DNA from: Armillaria gallica
Taxonomy: Eukaryota; Basidiomycota; Agaricomycetes; Agaricales; Physalacriaceae
NCBI GenBank assembly: GCA_037576215.1
Contig: JBANDB010000002.1
Coordinates: 6,014,001-6,078,000, forward strand
Direction of reading: 5' to 3'
DNA length: 64,000 bases
The notes under the pieces are model-generated. The model did not search any database, was not told where the DNA came from, and saw only the letters and a list, made by a program, of their open reading frames with translations. A program made the position numbers and the translations under genes. Positions 60,412-64,000 of the stretch are shown here, one piece after another. Numbering within the stretch: position 1 is the stretch's first letter; every line of letters starts with the position of its first letter.

Positions 60412-60972
60412 CTAAGCAAGAACAATAAACCGGGTGCCTCCTTGCTGTAAGATGTGTTGGCAGAAAGAATGCGAAAAAAAGGAGGGAACCCCTACCTGCT
60501 CCAGAAATGCATATATTATATCATCATCCTCAATATCATGCTGTAGACCGACGTTAGTTAGATCTTAATGCCACCACAGAAAGTCACGGCTGCATACGTC
60601 TCCCGGAGTCTCTTCAGGCCGCAGTCTATCCCCGTTCAGAACAAATTTCAAGGTGCCTGCATCCAGTTGAGTAACATAACAACGTCAAAGGCCTGCAAGA
60701 TTCTAACCGGGGTCTTTCTCAAACTTTTTCTAAACGCTCTGGGTCAGCTAACAGAACGCGCCAGGACGCGTCAAAAGCCCACCTCCGCAGCTGTAAATAC
60801 TTTAGAAAATTTCGTCGTCCGCTTCACGGCAACCGTTATCTCTGCATGGTGGAATTAGACACGAACGCCACTGGGACATAGATACAAAGGTAGACGTACG
60901 TTTTTCGCCATCGCCTCCGTATTTGATAGTGATGTTGATCTTCGGCTTAGTATCTTCTCGTTCTTCTGACAT
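60412..60972 (-). CDS. SMT3: SUMO (Smt3), ubiquitin-like modifier
   Basis: Precursor of SUMO, conjugated to lysines of nuclear proteins. Six short exons read MSEEREDTKPKINITIKYGG, GEKQITVAVKRTTKFSKVFTA, AEKKFEKDPGTLKFVLNGDR, LRPEETPGD, HDIEDDDIIYAFLEQ and QGGTRFIVLA, ending at 60412. The beta-grasp core, the RPEETP/DIEDDD region and the terminal GlyGly match SUMO. A seven-residue tail (TRFIVLA) follows the GG and would be removed by a Ulp-type protease. The N-terminal extension is short. All introns are about 50-110 nt with GT-AG ends. Less likely, it is another SUMO-like domain protein. Confidence 0.88.
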
Positions 60973-62860
60973 TGTTGAGGGCAGGATATGGAGGAGGGCG
61001 ACAGGAATTGAGCCTGAAATGGGAGGAGGTGGTGGTTATGAAAGATAGAATTAGGGTCTCGGATTAACGGCGATGCACACCAAAATGGAAATGATTAAGT
61101 CACGAGCGTCAGGGCTTACCCGGGTCTACTACGCTTGTGACGCCTTTGTTTAGCGTCGCTTTTCGTCCCTCTTGAAATCGCAAAAAATGTTTGCCGACAC
61201 CATCACTAGTACTTACGAGAGAATGGCCACATATGTCTACATGCTGCCTGCCATATATACATCCCGGAAGACGTCTTCGGACGTTCTATCGTACTTAGTA
61301 TGCACCTGGTTCAACAAATCGAAGCTGCCGTGCCATTGAGAACCTTTCCTACACTCACCCCTCCTTACTCGCTACCGCACCCCATCTTATCTCATCTCAT
61401 CTCATCATTACATTCCGCAGTGGAACCCACAGAGTACCGAGTCGTCACACGACTTCACTGTTGCTCAAGTTTTCAACACAGGTTAGGTGCCAGTGGATAT
61501 TTTCACAGAGCTTACTCGTAAACAGTACAATCGCTGGTAGGCAAGAAACGAACCTGAAACCCTTCATCGAAAGAAATTTGAACATCGAGCCGCACCTCAT
61601 TAATCATTTCCGAGGGACGTGGATCGTACGGAGAATGATTTCTCCGGAAGGGCATGAAGCAGATCCCCGGATCTTGGTCCGACCTGCTCAACGACCTACC
61701 AGGCATCCGCAGTTAGTTGTGAGCAACTAGTCTCAGCGTGCATGGGCAATGATTTGGTCAAAAACACACGTGTTCCACTGCCCGCATGCTCGCATTAGGA
61801 ATGAATGCAGTTCGGCTACCCTGGCATCGACTCAGAGACTACTCAGACAGGCGTCAGTACTTGTGAGGCATCTGTACTTGTCTCTCTCACAGCTTTCATC
61901 TGGTTTCCCGAATTGCCAGGTACTTTCCGAGGCATGTTTTTGGCCCATCCTGCTACCTACTGGCCTTCAGTTGCTCTACAGACAGTGTGAGATGCTCTTG
62001 GAGACCCGTCGTCAATCCCCTGTACGGACGTGGGTGAGGATCTTTCGATTCGCTCTAGAATGACCCGGTCATGGCTTGAAAGGAAGATGTGCACGTTCCC
62101 ATTGTAGTGAGGTATCTAGTTGCACAAATTATCTCGCTGACAGGGCTTGAAATTTCGGAGGTATAAGTATCTCATACTATCAACTGTCCACCATATCCGG
62201 CATTAGGTTGATATCGTCGTCTATCTACGAGAGACTAATTCCACTACGCTTACCATGCTATTTTCGGTTGTCCCTAATGCACTCTCGAGTGCTGTAGTGC
62301 TTCCCGCTTAGAATCGGTATACGTGCTAATTATATCTGCTTTGTGACTGGTCAAGAATTCCGTCTTGAATTGCTTGAGCCTATCAAAAATCTGGACGAGT
62401 CCAGAAATCTTCCTGCCTCTGGATTGGCCGAGTCCGAACGAGTGAGAAGACCACCATGACACGACAGAGCGCTGTATCGGGGGTGTCAAGTTTACGAAAG
62501 AATCGTCTTGTGTCCCAGTTTTGTTCAGAAATGATTTCACCCCGAGAATAACACAGCTCAAGCAGAACTAGGCTTTGGTCGGATGAGTCAAGATGCTTCC
62601 GTTTACACTGATTCGTAGTAAATACCTTAGTACAAATGATTATTAGTACAACATGCGAACTTGTACACCCAAAAAATGGTCCTTCAAAGAAAACTGTGCG
62701 CAGTTGACTCTAAGAACCTAGAATAAACTTTACCAGTGGAGAACACATCGCTGCCTCCGCTTCTCTAAACCATTCAGATCGCTGATCCAGTGACTCCCGA
62801 AACTGCGTAAAGACCACCCAAATCTACATTCCAAGAGTGACTCCGGAACTAGGCGCTTTG
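60973..62860. other. Region without a confident gene
   Basis: There is a CTCATCT-type microrepeat (CATCTTATCTCATCTCATCTC, about 61384). Open pieces near 61805-61990 (plus; FGYPGIDSETTQTGVSTCEA) and 62274-62561 (minus; one Met-initiated 95-residue ORF) have no recognised domain. I see nothing else. Confidence 0.35.
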
Positions 62861-63111
62861 GTAGTGTTACTACACCGAGACGCAACACTTAAAAAAGTCA
62901 TAGCGTCCAGTAGCCGGCGACATGTCCCCCGTTGCGCTCTTGAGCCATGTGAGGCTATACTGAAGTTGGACTAACGAAGCATGGGAACGCCAGAGGCGAA
63001 AGTAACGCAGGAGAGCCGGAGGAAATATAGAAGATATGTGGATCATATTGCTCGTGTTATGCGGATTCCTCGTTGCCAGAAGCGTCATTGCGGTTTGGGT
63101 GTGAATAGCGC

Positions 63112-63624
63112 CTAAAGACGAACATCAGGAAAAAGGATCGAGGCAGTGCTGAAGAAAGCCCACTTGTTGATACGCGAAAGATGAGCGCGGCTGGCATTCT
63201 TAATCAGCCGGTCCATGCGCTGACAGCTCTCCATCCTGGACTGCGTGATGTACTCATACATATTCAGCACAAGCAAGCTACACGGTGATGCGTGCCAGGG
63301 TGCTGTCTTGACTTGCGATTCCTTCTTCCGCCTGATGTGGTGGGACGGCGAACGCAGCGGCTTCGGCAATGTTACCGATAGCTGGGGAGACTGCGGTAGC
63401 TCTGGCGAAAAGAGCAGAGGAGAGGATGCCGGCGAGGGAAGGGGGGACGGTAGTGGGCTTTTGTCGACGTCCTCCTGAGATTCCTCCCGCAGCTCAGCTC
63501 GTATCCGACGGGCCCAAGTACGCTCCTGCTGATAGAAAGTGACGAGAGAGTCGAGGTTTGTAAGAGAAGAGCGAAAGACAGGAATTACTTCGTTCATTCC
63601 GGGAGAGCACAGATAGACAACCAT
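63112..63624 (-). CDS. Basidiomycete-type hypothetical protein
   Basis: A 170-residue open frame on the minus strand starts MVVYLCSPGMNEVIPVFRSS, has a Gln/Arg/Glu-rich helical part and a Pro/Ser-rich low-complexity linker (SPLPSPLPSP), and ends with RMESCQRMDRLIKNASRAHL and a short tail. The pattern of a helix, a Ser/Pro linker and an RMESCQR-like basic helix is, as I recall it, common in uncharacterised Agaricomycete proteins. An upstream exon beyond 63624 is possible because coding-like sequence continues to about 63810. No function is proposed. Confidence 0.5.
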   Translation of the reverse strand: MVVYLCSPGMNEVIPVFRSSLTNLDSLVTFYQQERTWARRIRAELREESQEDVDKSPLPSPLPSPASSPLLFSPELPQSPQLSVTLPKPLRSPSHHIRRKKESQVKTAPWHASPCSLLVLNMYEYITQSRMESCQRMDRLIKNASRAHLSRINKWAFFSTASILFPDVRL

Positions 63625-64000
63625 TGTGATTTGTGGACAAGATGGAGAGCATTATATAAAGCATAGCAAGTTGTAGTGTGTGGAACTAGACGTCGAACAT
63701 ACGTCACGGCATTGACTAGCCCCATCGAACGCAAAGAAGTGCGGGATTGCCTGGCGCGCGTCTGGACTTGCATCACGGAAGTCGGTCGGTGACTTGAAGA
63801 GGGTCCAGACAATTCTCGAGAGCAGTTTCAATGTGTGCCACAGATCTGTGAAGACATCATTCTGATGTCTAGATTACATCACAAGCAGAAAATGAATACT
63901 TTCTGTTGGCCAGACTCCCCAGCCAATAGACTTGCAGAACCCTCGAGCGAATACGATTGAGAGATTCTTCGTTGGTCTGCAGTTGGTCTCCGGTCTGTCC

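Noticed and set aside
1..64000. CRISPR arrays, operons, riboswitches or prophage features
   Set aside because: None seen; intron-rich genes and eukaryotic promoters show that this is a fungal nuclear sequence.

Overview
The window is nuclear DNA of a basidiomycete fungus, most likely an Agaricomycete. Genes carry many 45-60 bp GT-AG introns. Recognisable genes are TOM70, flavocytochrome b2, PRP46, TFIIS, DPH3, SUMO and a GH43 glycosidase. There is also an NLR whose helical N-terminus resembles those of mushroom-forming fungi. No bacterial or organellar features were seen.

Left part (1-22428): a roughly 12.05 kb unit is present twice in direct orientation (1-10078 and 12050-22126). Each copy holds a ~4.1 kb non-genic stretch, TOM70, a short-chain dehydrogenase (SDR) and flavocytochrome b2 (CYB2). 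The join at 10078/10079 cuts CYB2 of the first copy inside an exon; the second copy is complete. TOM70 of the first copy has a 1-nt frameshift. The copies differ by about 25 substitutions in the first 4.1 kb, almost all CpG transitions, and by almost none across the genes.

Middle (22429-42683): truncated copies of an MBD4-like DNA glycosylase, an unknown helical protein family and the 3' end of PRP46 form a decayed duplicate of the block at 42684-50543. After it come three diverged tandem units of unknown, probably decayed minus-strand genes (about 26.3-33.5 kb). Next is a 6-exon, 980-aa NLR with an NB-ARC domain and eight nearly identical 40-residue TPR-like repeats. About 5.7 kb without a confident gene follows, including a G-rich minisatellite.

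Right part (42684-64000): a third, intact CYB2; a longer MBD4-like fragment; a likely multi-exon membrane-protein gene; a candidate solo LTR; a third member of the helical family; and full-length PRP46, divergent from TFIIS. Then come two tandem genes for very small, probably doubly lipidated membrane proteins, a secreted GH43 enzyme divergent from DPH3, a small dsRNA-binding protein, SUMO, and a basidiomycete-type hypothetical protein.

The housekeeping genes do not form one pathway. The notable biology is structural: recent tandem duplication, CpG-focused decay, and an NLR with a homogenised repeat array lying between two duplicated blocks. All exon models come from reading splice signals by eye. 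Those for TOM70, CYB2 and the NLR close exactly in frame over their full length.
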